In this document: positions 24,301 through 31,766 of the stretch, in pieces
Layout of the letters: each line of letters opens with the position of its first letter
How positions within the stretch are numbered: position 1 is the first letter of the stretch
IMG/VR virus record: IMGVR_UViG_3300030012_002985
Location: 1-38,543 of that record
Reading direction: 5' to 3' (one strand)
DNA from: a virus
Length of the DNA stretch: 38,543 nucleotides
Translations under genes and position numbers: made by a program
Notes under the pieces: model-generated
The model's input: the letters and a program-made list of their open reading frames with translations, nothing else
What the model was told of the DNA's origin: nothing
Database searches by the model: none

Positions 24301-26430
24301 AGAGGATTATTAAGTCAAGAAGCTTATGACGGTAAAAAAGGTAATTATCTTACTAGAATTTATTTAAGATATATTTTAGATAAAGGTGCAGGTCTTGGCT
24401 CTACAACATCTTTGAGTTTAGCTTATAGAAAGCAAAGAAAACAATTAAGTCAAGAAGAAAGAGATATACTTGGTGAAATAAAAACTCCAGAAAGTCCAAC
24501 TGAAGTTGGTTTATATAGAACTCTTGGAGATATCACTAAATTTGATTTTTTAAATGCAATAGCATCAAATGAAAAATTTGTTTTTCAACCTTCAAGACTA
24601 ACTGTTGACGGTAAAAAATATAGTATTGGTCAAGCTGTAAAAGAAAAAGAAGCTTTACAAGAAGTTTATTTTAATGCTGATAATGCTCAAAAACCTGTTA
24701 TAGAAAGACGAATAAAAATTATAGATAAAGAACTTCAAAAAGCAGAAGGTGTAATGAAAGAGCCTATTGAAGGTTTTATGCAAATGCCAATAGATAGCAG
24801 ATATGGGCCTCTTTCTGGAGCTTATGTAAGAAAATCTATTGCAAATGATTTAATACAGAATATTGGGATTGAAAGTGCTACATTAGGTAAAAGGCTTACT
24901 TCATATTGGAAAGCATCAAAAGTTGCAATGAACCCAGCAACTGTAATGAGGAACTTTTTATCAAATCCAGTACAGTTACATATGTCTGGAATGAGTTATC
25001 AAGATATAGCAAGATTAATGATTTCTGCTCCATTAAAAATGAAAAAAGGAGACATTGATTATATAAATGCTGGTAAAAGTGGTGTATTTGGTGGTACTTG
25101 GGCTAAAGCAGAAATAAATGCTTTATTAGAGCAATCAGCAAAATTTAAAAAAGAGTATGAAAAAAGTGGTGATTGGAAAACTGCAATACAAACATTTGGT
25201 AGGATAGTTGAAAAACCGATTGCAAAAACTGCTCAAAAAGCTGGTAATTTTTATTCTAAAATTGATGAATATTACAAATTTATTAAATATTTACATGGAA
25301 AAGAAAAAGGCCTTTCCGATGCAGAGGCTACAAGAGATGCTCAAAAATGGGTTATGGATTACTCATTAGTAAGTCCTACAGTAAAAGGTTTAAGAGAAAA
25401 TGCTTTTTTTGCTCCTTTTATTACATATCAAACTAAAATAGCTCCTTTAATTATAGATGCTATAAATCCAAAAACAGATTCAAATCCTATAGCATTAATA
25501 GCTCCATATATAGTAGCACAAGCAATAACAGATTATTCTTTTAATAAATTTAATATAAAAGATGAAAGTGAACAGGAACTACTAAAGTTAGCAATGGGTA
25601 GACAAATAGTTGAATCAAATGCTCCTATAATTTTACCTTATAAAGATGAACAAGGAAGACCTCAAGCAATCAATCTTGAATATGGATTACCGCATGAAGG
25701 CGTTTTAAATATGACTAAAAATTTTGTCGATGGAAATATGTCTGGTGTTGTAAATGCATTAGGGTTAACTCCAGGAGCAATGTTATTATCAGCTTTATAT
25801 ACAGGAACTATACCTACTCAAGATGGTGGACATATAGAAATATGGAACTCAAGCACTCCAATAGCAGAAAGAAATAAACAGTTTTTAGAGTTTGCAGGTG
25901 ATGTTATACTTCCTGGTTTTCTTAGCTCAAATGGCCCGCTAATGAATCTATTAAAAGATGCTAGCATAACAAATGTTCAAGAAACATTAAGTCAAGAATT
26001 ATCTAAATTTACTGCTTATACATTAAAACCAGTAGATGAAAAGAATTTAATGAAAGCTAATAGTGCTTTTGAAGCAAAACTAAGGCAAATATCATTAGAT
26101 GCTAATAGAAAAATGAAAAAAGCAGTAAGAGTTTCTAAAATAACTGGTGAAAATTATATAGATACTGAGGAATACTTTAACATACAGAAACAACTAGGAA
26201 TAAAAATTTTAAAGACACATTCAGAAATTTATGGTAATTTAAAATATGAAACTACAGAAGGATTTATGACCTTGAAAGAATTAATGGATGTATCTATTGA
26301 TAGGCTTGAAGAGTTGAGTTATGACAAAAGTAAAATGGATATGAGTTCACAAGGTCAAATAAATCAAGTTATGTCTGAAGAAGAGCTAAAAGCAATGAGA
26401 GAAGTAAAAGAAAGTGCTAGCACGCCATAA
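21376..26430 (+). CDS. Large internal (ejection) virion protein, polyvalent type
   Basis: A 1684-residue protein, the largest here. Residues 1-75 carry a repeated acidic motif (LSIDEFNAL at about 8 and LSIDDFNAL at about 64). Then follow helical regions, a Pro-Ser-Lys-Pro tract (about 570-592), and two SAP-like helical pairs (LTKDLGIYNPKARKREDIVDA near 650, LRQIAEKIGINTKKLNRQ near 705). The last 450 residues (VAMNPATVMRNFLSNPVQLH, FFAPFITYQTKIAPLIIDA) match the domain ending many large polyvalent phage proteins. I infer that it is packaged and injected with the DNA. No lytic or protease motif is seen. Confidence 0.6.
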   Translation: MQDQDYTNLSIDEFNALFAKPDVDTSNDLLTEPNEDISSNLLSEPNIETSVEEEKEEETKDLTKLSIDDFNALLQGFSEEEVQQDTVQQIQENPLEQVQQDTIPQQRLDFPLEETVVESTQAQISPTHPISDDILDLDSSIAFADPEELLHSEIAKTVEDSMTPAQSQKEAVPYKDAIETVKKQLDGLREQGTFQVERNPLWNASGQNTAIMAELLISNPMNMASARQNLGVFIPEYYTEPPLSETGFAGRAGNSFIEGMTMGYTTNRPMRPARSRTEAVADIVGQFAGAYTPFATQLKAGQAIVMGTTAQIKKIKPVAKYIDDIVLKNKKLASFGEGALANTIGFNIHGQLGAGQAEKSVEKKLKEMGESTFHATLFSGVGSLQQFGKISALTGAGTVTLLGFAMGPYLTLDENATEQEKTNAFSQSVANGLLLGTMHLKGTASEKIDGLKDFIKSTMPETSLSGQRKMIIKSIDSVLKNKDIETIGKDIRQGIIEANKMARIKDVSFKDGQQLKLELIDIKKTINNEIAKENIKKYKKEVVPKEDPTEVKVESEVTPRVINYKIYTKPSEPSKPSKPTKPTKPSKSSKPRFGRDESTRKIKSMLEGLEEPSARYRYDKSISQLIGDKQSYRYDSLVQLTKDLGIYNPKARKREDIVDALVDYYKKPVLESKKPPKKIDGLKISYDNTGKMKLDIFSTKELRQIAEKIGINTKKLNRQKMLDAIMRADSQGKANKDPIPAKKESELNEIMENVAYYEAEILGLSKQGKDFSNLEVQQKKASLRKAKEIEKEIRSKYDPNKSESVNVDIFPGISLVRDILKARKQSKNARRPLTDGELEAIDSFIKGKNVTPESIDLALKALAEKPMSKTIKDQGLSNVVTEVRKIFNPLADMPKAQQDQYLDLRNKFAGRNYKISQKIEEWVSNFKNYSEEELRLSYRVLNGQADIKEIKNPDLVKQTKLIRRLFDTFGQELVNRGLLSQEAYDGKKGNYLTRIYLRYILDKGAGLGSTTSLSLAYRKQRKQLSQEERDILGEIKTPESPTEVGLYRTLGDITKFDFLNAIASNEKFVFQPSRLTVDGKKYSIGQAVKEKEALQEVYFNADNAQKPVIERRIKIIDKELQKAEGVMKEPIEGFMQMPIDSRYGPLSGAYVRKSIANDLIQNIGIESATLGKRLTSYWKASKVAMNPATVMRNFLSNPVQLHMSGMSYQDIARLMISAPLKMKKGDIDYINAGKSGVFGGTWAKAEINALLEQSAKFKKEYEKSGDWKTAIQTFGRIVEKPIAKTAQKAGNFYSKIDEYYKFIKYLHGKEKGLSDAEATRDAQKWVMDYSLVSPTVKGLRENAFFAPFITYQTKIAPLIIDAINPKTDSNPIALIAPYIVAQAITDYSFNKFNIKDESEQELLKLAMGRQIVESNAPIILPYKDEQGRPQAINLEYGLPHEGVLNMTKNFVDGNMSGVVNALGLTPGAMLLSALYTGTIPTQDGGHIEIWNSSTPIAERNKQFLEFAGDVILPGFLSSNGPLMNLLKDASITNVQETLSQELSKFTAYTLKPVDEKNLMKANSAFEAKLRQISLDANRKMKKAVRVSKITGENYIDTEEYFNIQKQLGIKILKTHSEIYGNLKYETTEGFMTLKELMDVSIDRLEELSYDKSKMDMSSQGQINQVMSEEELKAMREVKESASTP
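23083..23150 (+). repeat. 9-bp tandem repeat encoding a Pro-Ser/Thr-Lys linker
   Basis: About seven units of CCTAGCAAA and variants (CCTACTAAA, CCTAGTAAA) encode PSK or PTK triplets in the large ejection protein. It is a flexible linker between its N-terminal and SAP-like parts, prone to slippage. Confidence 0.8.
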
Positions 26431-26530
26431 AAATTTTATATAAATTAAAACGTAATCAAAATTAGATTAAACCAAGATATGCCCATGAGAATTGTCAAGC
26501 TCGGTAAGGCATAGAACAGGAGTAAACAAG
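26431..26530 (+). other. Short leader with weak inverted repeats
   Basis: No gene. TAATC-AAAATTA-GATTA and a longer TATGCC...GGCATA pairing can form before the next ribosome site. No clear promoter boxes. Confidence 0.3.
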
Positions 26531-26839
26531 ATGGCAAATATAAATAAATATAGAGTTAGTGAATCTAACAATATTCAGCTAGGTCAAGCTGGTTCAATTT
26601 TTGATAGTGGTAACGGTGGAGCTACAACCCCTACATCTGGCGATATAGTTGCTATTCAATTTATAGCAGATACTACATTTACTACTTTAACACCAAAAGA
26701 TGATACTTATATAGGGACATCTGGCGGAGCTGGAGATGCAGTAACTAGTGGAGATACTTTTGGAGCTGGAGTTACTATATTCGGTAGGTGGAGTACATTC
26801 ACTATAAATAGTGGTAAAGCGATAGCTTACTTAGGATAA
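26531..26839 (+). CDS. Small beta-rich virion protein (decoration or tail-associated)
   Basis: A 102-residue protein. I choose ATG 26531 because ACAGGAG precedes it; an upstream TTG at 26492 lacks a site. The sequence IDxFxx-free and Gly/Thr-rich, with GDIVAIQFIADTTFTTLTP and FGAGVTIFGRWSTFTINSG, is a family I know from many marine phages, generally unassigned. It lies just before the fibre genes, which suggests a surface or tail-tip role. Confidence 0.6.
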   Translation: MANINKYRVSESNNIQLGQAGSIFDSGNGGATTPTSGDIVAIQFIADTTFTTLTPKDDTYIGTSGGAGDAVTSGDTFGAGVTIFGRWSTFTINSGKAIAYLG

Positions 26840-26973
26840 TGAAAGCGATATCTTTAGCATTATCGTATGCTAGCGCACTTACAAATTCAATAATTGCAGA
26901 CCTATCATCTTATTGGAGTAGACTAGATAATTGGGAAACAATAACAGATAGATGGGAAGACCTAACAGGATAA
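26839..26973 (+). CDS. 44-residue peptide with repeated Trp motif
   Basis: Starts on the last base of the previous stop (TAATG). An N-terminal helix (MKAISLALSYASALTNSI) is followed by SYWSRLDNWETITDRWEDL, where W-x-x-L/I-x-x-x-W recurs at Trp spacing 6-7. Overlap and coding character support it. Likely a small tail or fibre accessory; unknown. Confidence 0.55.
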   Translation: MKAISLALSYASALTNSIIADLSSYWSRLDNWETITDRWEDLTG

Positions 26974-26983
26974 GGAAAATATT

Positions 26984-27895
26984 ATGGGTAAATTAACAGG
27001 CCAAACAATAGCAGATAGTCACGACCAGTTAGTCATTGTAGACGATGCTTCTGGTATTAATTCTAGCTTACAACCTTTAGAAGGTGGAAAAACTGGTGGC
27101 GGTGTATCTGCTTTAAAAATAGCAACAGATAAAGTTGAAGTAATACCAAGTTCATCTGATAATGCTAATGCATTTGAAGTATCAAAAGCTGATGGTACTG
27201 CAATACTAACTACAGATTCTAGCTCAGAAACAGTTGATATAGCTGGACATGATGAAAGTTCAAAAGGATTAAAACTAGGTGGTACACTTGTAACTGCAAG
27301 TGCAACTGAATTAAACGCTTTAGATGGTGTAACTGCAACTTCATCTGAATTAAATGCTTTAGATGGTGATGCATCAGCTGGTGGTGATACAATAGCATCT
27401 ACTTCTAATGTAATAGTTGATATTGGTGGAACAGTTCAAAAGAAATCAGTTGAAGATTTAGAAGTAAAATTTGAAGATTACTTCGCAAGACCAATGTCGA
27501 TAATGTTATGGAATGCTAGTAGTAAATATATAATGAATAATACTACTGGAACAGATTTAAGTGATTGTGAAAGTGTATTTGATTTTTCTGATTTAGGTGC
27601 TTCTACTAATACTTATCAATTAAAATTATATGTTCATGTTACTTCTCATACTGGTAATGGTTATAATTTCCAATTACAATATGACAATGATTCTAGTAAT
27701 AGTAATTTAGCTTGTACAAATGCTAGCTCTACTACAACCACTATAAATGGTACAACTATATATGAAACTACTGTTGGTGAAATAACAGAAAGTGGATTAG
27801 TTAAATTTAATTTACATGGTTGGAACAATAATAATGGAGGTGGAGAAGATACACGATTTAATAAAGCATGGTTTTGGATTAGACCTAACTCTTAA
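26984..27895 (+). CDS. Tail fibre / receptor-binding protein candidate
   Basis: A 303-residue protein after AAGGAA. Residues about 100-125 hold the phage fibre repeat (TASATELNALDGV, TSSELNALDG), usually part of a trimeric shaft. The C-terminal 140 residues are beta-rich with Asn/Thr/Ser (TNTYQLKLYVHVTSHTGNG, WFWIRPNS), fit for a jelly-roll tip. It probably contacts the host surface. The pilin-like gene follows directly, 3 bases later. Confidence 0.7.
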   Translation: MGKLTGQTIADSHDQLVIVDDASGINSSLQPLEGGKTGGGVSALKIATDKVEVIPSSSDNANAFEVSKADGTAILTTDSSSETVDIAGHDESSKGLKLGGTLVTASATELNALDGVTATSSELNALDGDASAGGDTIASTSNVIVDIGGTVQKKSVEDLEVKFEDYFARPMSIMLWNASSKYIMNNTTGTDLSDCESVFDFSDLGASTNTYQLKLYVHVTSHTGNGYNFQLQYDNDSSNSNLACTNASSTTTTINGTTIYETTVGEITESGLVKFNLHGWNNNNGGGEDTRFNKAWFWIRPNS

Positions 27896-27897
27896 TT

Positions 27898-28392
27898 ATG
27901 AAAAATAATAGAGGTAACTCACTTGCGGAATTTGCAGTTACTATGGCTATTATGGCTACTTTAGCCACTACTTCAGCTCCTGCTTTTAGTCGCATTTCCG
28001 AAGGAGCTAAAGCTAAACAAACTAAATCAAATCTTGAGAAAATAGTAAAAGCATCTCAAATGTGGTACAATCAACAGATTGAACTATATGGTATGGGTAA
28101 GTTTCCTAGCCAAGCACATAGAACTACAAATATTGGATTATTAATAGATTATAATGAGAATAGAAGAATAGAAGTAGAAGAGCTATATGAAGCAGAATTT
28201 GTTCCTGTATTTAGCGATACAAGCTTTTTACATCTATTTGACAATGATACAATTAAAAGTCCCTATCAAGATGGCTTATATGCTTATGCTATTATTGGAG
28301 GCTCTGGTACTGGTGATAACATAGTTAGTCCTATATTTGTTGTAGTAGACACAGAAAACATAGAAGATTTTTATAAATATTATAAGCCATGA
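27898..28392 (+). CDS. Type IV pilin-like protein (class III signal)
   Basis: A 164-residue protein beginning MKNNRGNSLAEFAVTMAIMA. It has a short basic leader ending in Gly6, then a hydrophobic helix with Glu at +5 after the predicted cut (Glu11), and helix-end SAPAFSRI, which are the marks of type IV pilins and pseudopilins cut by prepilin peptidase. The typical Phe at +1 is Asn here. The rest is a helix then a small globular head (about 60-164). A phage copy next to the fibre could be a host-surface mimic or a membrane-anchored lysis or entry factor; function is unknown. Confidence 0.65.
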   Translation: MKNNRGNSLAEFAVTMAIMATLATTSAPAFSRISEGAKAKQTKSNLEKIVKASQMWYNQQIELYGMGKFPSQAHRTTNIGLLIDYNENRRIEVEELYEAEFVPVFSDTSFLHLFDNDTIKSPYQDGLYAYAIIGGSGTGDNIVSPIFVVVDTENIEDFYKYYKP

Positions 28393-28661
28393 ACGAAGAT
28401 TGGAAAGACTACCTAAAAATAGTAATATTTTTATTTGTTATTCTTGGTGGGCTTGTATTATTAGGCTCCTGTAATGGTGGATGGACAGTAGCTGGTGTCG
28501 ATATTAGTCCCTCAGATACTGTTCATGCAGACTTTATGATTATTATAGACCAAGATAGCACAAAACATTGGTATGCAAGAACTACAGTAGATGGCGGTAT
28601 ATTAATTGGAGATAATTGGTGTCATAAACATGGACAATGGGAAAAAGTAGAGAAAAAGTGA
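28389..28661 (+). CDS. Small lipoprotein or membrane protein
   Basis: A 90-residue protein overlapping the previous stop by 4 bases (ATGA). A hydrophobic helix (11-25) ends in LLGSC with Cys28, a plausible lipobox. The rest is a small beta-rich periplasmic domain with Trp and two Cys or His (WCHKHGQW). The location at the start of the lysis cluster suggests a spanin-like or superinfection-exclusion role, both inferred. Confidence 0.55.
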   Translation: MNEDWKDYLKIVIFLFVILGGLVLLGSCNGGWTVAGVDISPSDTVHADFMIIIDQDSTKHWYARTTVDGGILIGDNWCHKHGQWEKVEKK

Positions 28662-28984
28662 GTGAAGATTCAAAAACTTACAGGTCATATGGGGTCACTA
28701 AACTGGACGATAATTATCGGATTAGTCTCAACATTAAATGGCTTGGCCAACTTTGTGTTGCCATTTCTGGTCTTGTCTATGGATACCTACAGATTACGAA
28801 CAGAATTACAGACCTTGAGCGAAGAATGGAACTTGCTAATACCGACATTGCAGAACTTGTAGAAAAACATATAGAAGAAGAAGAAGTTAAAATTACTAAA
28901 ATGCAGGAGCAGTTAAAATGGTACGAAGAGGAATTAAACTTAAATCCTTTATCCTGGGGAAAAAGAAAAAAAAGAAAAAAATAA
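28637..28984 (+). CDS. Single-helix membrane protein with coiled coil, holin- or spanin-like
   Basis: A 115-residue protein. A GTG at 28658, which overlaps the previous stop as GTGA, is an alternative start giving 108 residues. One transmembrane helix (about 33-53, GQLCVAISGLVYGYLQI) is followed by a long acidic coiled coil (LERRMELANTDIAELVEKH) and a Lys-rich tail. This shape recurs in marine-phage lysis regions. Confidence 0.55.
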   Translation: MGKSREKVSEDSKTYRSYGVTKLDDNYRISLNIKWLGQLCVAISGLVYGYLQITNRITDLERRMELANTDIAELVEKHIEEEEVKITKMQEQLKWYEEELNLNPLSWGKRKKRKK

Positions 28985-29079
28985 ATTTTACCGATTGGTG
29001 GATTGAAGATAAATGGACAGAATTAGATGATATTGAACATGGTTATTTTATTAATAAAGAATTACGAAGAGTAAAATAA
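28918..29079 (+). CDS. 53-residue basic protein
   Basis: Starts inside the previous gene (67-base overlap, different frame) and ends on the next start codon (TAATG). A Lys tract (residues 15-21) is followed by INFTDWWIEDKWTELDDIEH. The C-terminal half looks coding; the N-terminal part overlaps the Lys tail of its neighbour. Role unknown. Confidence 0.4.
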   Translation: MVRRGIKLKSFILGKKKKKKKINFTDWWIEDKWTELDDIEHGYFINKELRRVK

Positions 29080-29252
29080 TGGCTCAGAAACGATTTTGTT
29101 GTATGATATGTAATGATTGGTGCTTAAAACCATACAATGGTTTATGTAAAAAATGTGATGAAGAACAAATTACAGGACATTTAAATAATAATAATAACAT
29201 TTCTACTTCATATAATTTAAATTTTTCTTATATTTACAGGGATGAAAAATGA
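29079..29252 (+). CDS. 57-residue zinc-knuckle peptide
   Basis: Begins MAQKRFCCMICNDWCLKPY and has CMIC (8-11) and CKKC (24-27), a zinc-ribbon pair, followed by an Asn-rich tail. It overlaps both neighbours by one or four bases (TAATG, ATGA). It is one of five Cys-knuckle proteins in this phage; target unknown. Confidence 0.55.
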   Translation: MAQKRFCCMICNDWCLKPYNGLCKKCDEEQITGHLNNNNNISTSYNLNFSYIYRDEK

Positions 29253-29566
29253 ATTTTCTAGAAATTTACAGCGAAGCGGGTATGATAGGTGTCGTAGGGG
29301 CTTTGTTAGTGTTTATGGTTTACTCTATGAACAAAAGAGGGTCTGCGCAGGCAGAAAGTTTACAAGACCTAAAAACGGAAAATAGAGGACAGAGTGAAAC
29401 TCTTGAAAATGCTGAAGGTATGTTAATTAAAATGATTGATAGATGGAATAAGTCAGATGAGCGCTTAGATAGAAAATTTGATGACCTTACAAAAGAAATA
29501 AATGATTTAGATAATCAAGTATCAGAAATAAAAGGAATAATATCAAGATTAAACGGTAAGCACTAA
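29249..29566 (+). CDS. Membrane protein with coiled coil, lysis region
   Basis: A 105-residue protein: transmembrane helix near 10-27 (GMIGVVGALLVFMVYSM) followed by a long heptad region (KTENRGQSETLENAEGML, LTKEINDLDNQVSEIKG). The signal-anchor plus periplasmic coil resembles i-spanins; it overlaps the next gene by one base. Confidence 0.55.
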   Translation: MNFLEIYSEAGMIGVVGALLVFMVYSMNKRGSAQAESLQDLKTENRGQSETLENAEGMLIKMIDRWNKSDERLDRKFDDLTKEINDLDNQVSEIKGIISRLNGKH

Positions 29567-29802
29567 TGAGATTAAATACAAATATATCATTAGAAAATAT
29601 TATTACAATAATAGCTCTTATTTGCTCTGTAACGCTAGCATTTGGATTTATGCAGTATGACATAGATATACTTAAAAAAGAGCTTGATTTAAAGGCAAAT
29701 ACGAGCGAATTAGATGCAGATAGAAAGCTTATTACATACAAATTGGACGTGATTATGAAAGATATTGAAGAAATTAAATTAACACTAAAAGAAAGGGAAT
29801 AA
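29566..29802 (+). CDS. Short membrane protein, spanin- or holin-like
   Basis: A 78-residue protein with one helix (8-27, NIITIIALICSVTLAFGFMQ) and a C-terminal coiled coil (DADRKLITYKLDVIMKDIEE). It repeats the plan of its upstream neighbour, with which it may pair. Confidence 0.5.
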   Translation: MRLNTNISLENIITIIALICSVTLAFGFMQYDIDILKKELDLKANTSELDADRKLITYKLDVIMKDIEEIKLTLKERE

Positions 29803-29803
29803 T

Positions 29804-30058
29804 ATGGACTTTTTTAATGATTGGCTTAGCTGGTCTAACTTATTTTATTTAGTTGGATTAATTATAGCTGGATACGCAACATCTGTTACTGCTAAAAACA
29901 GAAATATTGTAATCCAAATAGGTGAGCTAGTAAAAGCTTTAGAAGACGGATATAAAGATAAAAAGCTTAGTAAAGCCGAAAAGGACAAGATTATGAAAGA
30001 GGCGCTAGATGTTGGAAAAGCCGTTATTCAGAGCAAATGGAATCTTTGGGGTAAGTAA
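29804..30058 (+). CDS. Holin candidate
   Basis: An 84-residue protein directly before the endolysin (TAATG overlap). One membrane helix (about 13-30, LFYLVGLIIAGYATSVTA) and a charged C-terminal helix (YKDKKLSKAEKDKIMKEAL). Size and coupling to the endolysin fit a class III-type holin; the four neighbouring membrane proteins are rivals for that role. Confidence 0.5.
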   Translation: MDFFNDWLSWSNLFYLVGLIIAGYATSVTAKNRNIVIQIGELVKALEDGYKDKKLSKAEKDKIMKEALDVGKAVIQSKWNLWGK

Positions 30059-30438
30059 TGCCAAGATTCGGAAAAAGGTCAAAAGATAGACTAAAAGGAG
30101 TTAACCCAAAGCTAGTAAATATTCTTAATGAACTTATAAAAATAATGGATGTAACCATTATCGAGGGTTTAAGAAGTGAAGAAAGACAAAAAGAGCTTCT
30201 AGCACAGGGTAAATCAAAAACAAAATACAGTAAACATCTTGAAGGTAAGGCCGTTGACCTAGCGCCTTACCCAATAGATTGGGAAGATAGAGAAAGGTTT
30301 CATTATATGGGGGGCATGTTAAGAGGAATTTCAAAACAGTTAAATATAAATGTTCGCTGGGGCGGAGATTGGGATAATGACGGTGAGATAGCAGACAATA
30401 GCTTCGACGATTTAGTCCATATAGAACTGCTAGATTAG
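30058..30438 (+). CDS. Endolysin, M15-type peptidase
   Basis: A 126-residue zinc peptidase that would cut the L-Ala-D-Glu or a related bond in peptidoglycan. Motifs are IEGLRSEERQKELLAQG (35-51), SKHLEGKAVDLAPY (58-71) with zinc ligands H60 and D67, and LVHIEL with H121 at the end. It lacks a wall-binding domain, as is usual in phages of diderm hosts. Coupled to the holin candidate. Confidence 0.85.
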   Translation: MPRFGKRSKDRLKGVNPKLVNILNELIKIMDVTIIEGLRSEERQKELLAQGKSKTKYSKHLEGKAVDLAPYPIDWEDRERFHYMGGMLRGISKQLNINVRWGGDWDNDGEIADNSFDDLVHIELLD

Positions 30439-30440
30439 TT

Positions 30441-31526
30441 TTGAAAAAGCAAAATAACGGTCTTACAAGAGATAAATTTTGTAAAGACGCAGATGGGAAT
30501 ATTGTTGGATGTCCGCATTGTGGATTAAGTGATATTAGGAAAGATGGATGGCAATATTGGAAAAACAATAGAAAAAGACAAAGATATTTTTGTAATTCTT
30601 GTTATAAAAAAACTATTTCTCCAAAAATTTTAGAAAAAAATAAATTTGCAAGAGTATATGAACCCGAAGAAGACATTGATATACATGACCTTATTAAATA
30701 TAGAAATAAAAGATACAATAAAAAATATTCTGCACATGAACAAAAAAAGTTAATAGATATATCTATTAATATAAACGGGCCTATAGGTATATGCCATTTT
30801 GGAGACCCTCATGTAGATGATGATGGTACAAATTTAGCTGAAATATTTGATTTATGCGACCTTATAGAATCAACTGACGGTATGTTTGCTGGTAATTTAG
30901 GTGACGTTCAAAATAATTGGGTAGGAAGACTTCAAGCATTGCACGGTCAGCAAGCAACAACTGCTAAAGAATCTTGGGCTTTAACTGAGTATTTTCTAGA
31001 AAAGCTAACTTGGCTATATCTTATAGCTGGTAATCACGATGTATGGAGTGGTGACGGAGACCCGCTAGATTTTATTATGCGAGGTAAGCCTACTATATAT
31101 CAACAGCACGGTGCTAGAATGAACTTAATTTTTCCGAACGGCAGGACGGTGCGTATAAATGCTAGGCATCAATTTAAGGGTCATTCGATGTGGAATACAG
31201 CTCATGCTATAAGCCGAGCTGTGCAAACAGGCTGGAGAGACCATATTCTAACAGCTGGTCATATTCACGTGTCAGGGTATCAGGTTTTAAAAGACCCTGC
31301 TAGCGGGCTTATTAGTCACGCTATACAGGTAGCGTCATTTAAAAACATGGACAGTTACGCAGATAAGCTAGGATTAGATGATAGAAATATATTTAACGCT
31401 CCTGTTACGATTATCGACCCAGCATATGAAGATAATGATAATAGGCTTATTACTACATTCTTTAATCCTTACGAAGGCGCTGAATATTTAAAGTATAAAA
31501 GAAAAAAATATAAAAAACTTTTGTAA
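30441..31526 (+). CDS. Metallophosphoesterase with N-terminal zinc ribbon
   Basis: A 361-residue protein. TTG 30441 is the likely start, two bases after the endolysin stop; no clear ribosome site is seen. A zinc ribbon spans 24-54 (CPHC ... CNSC), like those that start transposases. The calcineurin-type phosphoesterase has FGDPHVDDDG (about 120), GNLGDVQNN (150), GNHDVW (196) and GHIHVSG (272), so all metal ligands are present. Phage proteins of this type act on DNA ends or nucleotides; the ribbon suggests a nucleic-acid substrate. Confidence 0.75.
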   Translation: MKKQNNGLTRDKFCKDADGNIVGCPHCGLSDIRKDGWQYWKNNRKRQRYFCNSCYKKTISPKILEKNKFARVYEPEEDIDIHDLIKYRNKRYNKKYSAHEQKKLIDISININGPIGICHFGDPHVDDDGTNLAEIFDLCDLIESTDGMFAGNLGDVQNNWVGRLQALHGQQATTAKESWALTEYFLEKLTWLYLIAGNHDVWSGDGDPLDFIMRGKPTIYQQHGARMNLIFPNGRTVRINARHQFKGHSMWNTAHAISRAVQTGWRDHILTAGHIHVSGYQVLKDPASGLISHAIQVASFKNMDSYADKLGLDDRNIFNAPVTIIDPAYEDNDNRLITTFFNPYEGAEYLKYKRKKYKKLL

Positions 31527-31548
31527 TATTCTTTTTACTAACTATATT
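31521..31548 (+). promoter_or_regulatory. Candidate promoter for the replication cluster
   Basis: TTGTAA (31521-31526), 16 bases, TATATT (31543-31548). It lies at the end of the phosphoesterase gene and 33 bases before the HTH gene. The -35 box is weak; the gap between gene blocks makes a promoter here sensible. Confidence 0.35.
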
Positions 31549-31580
31549 CAAACCCAACAAAACAAAGGGAAAGGAATATT

Positions 31581-31766
31581 ATGCAAGAATTTTACTCAGT
31601 AAAAGATGTTGCTAATCAACTTAATGTAACAGTTGGGACTGTTAGAAGTTGGATAAAAACAGGGACACTCAAAGCAAGTAAACCAAACGGTAAGAATTTT
31701 ATCATAGTTAGAACAGAACTAGATAATCTTATTAATAAAACAGTATATAAACCTGTAGACCTATAA
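31581..31766 (+). CDS. Excisionase-like helix-turn-helix protein
   Basis: A 61-residue MerR/HTH_17-type DNA-binding protein: FYSVKDVANQLNVTVGTVRSWIKTG, then a wing (LKASKPNGKNFIIVRTELDNLI). AAAGGAA precedes the ATG. Without an integrase it is more likely a transcription regulator than a true excisionase. Its stop codon lies in the long hairpin that follows. Confidence 0.75.
   Translation: MQEFYSVKDVANQLNVTVGTVRSWIKTGTLKASKPNGKNFIIVRTELDNLINKTVYKPVDL

Noticed and set aside
27300-27375. Direct repeat in the fibre gene as a mobile-element footprint
   Set aside because: It is the in-frame protein repeat ELNALDG, common in phage fibres.
30158-30568. Minus-strand open frame of 136 codons
   Set aside because: Antisense to the well-supported endolysin and the start of the phosphoesterase.
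31581-31766. Excisionase as proof of a temperate lifestyle
   Set aside because: The HTH fold is shared with many regulators, and I find no integrase or clear repressor in the window.
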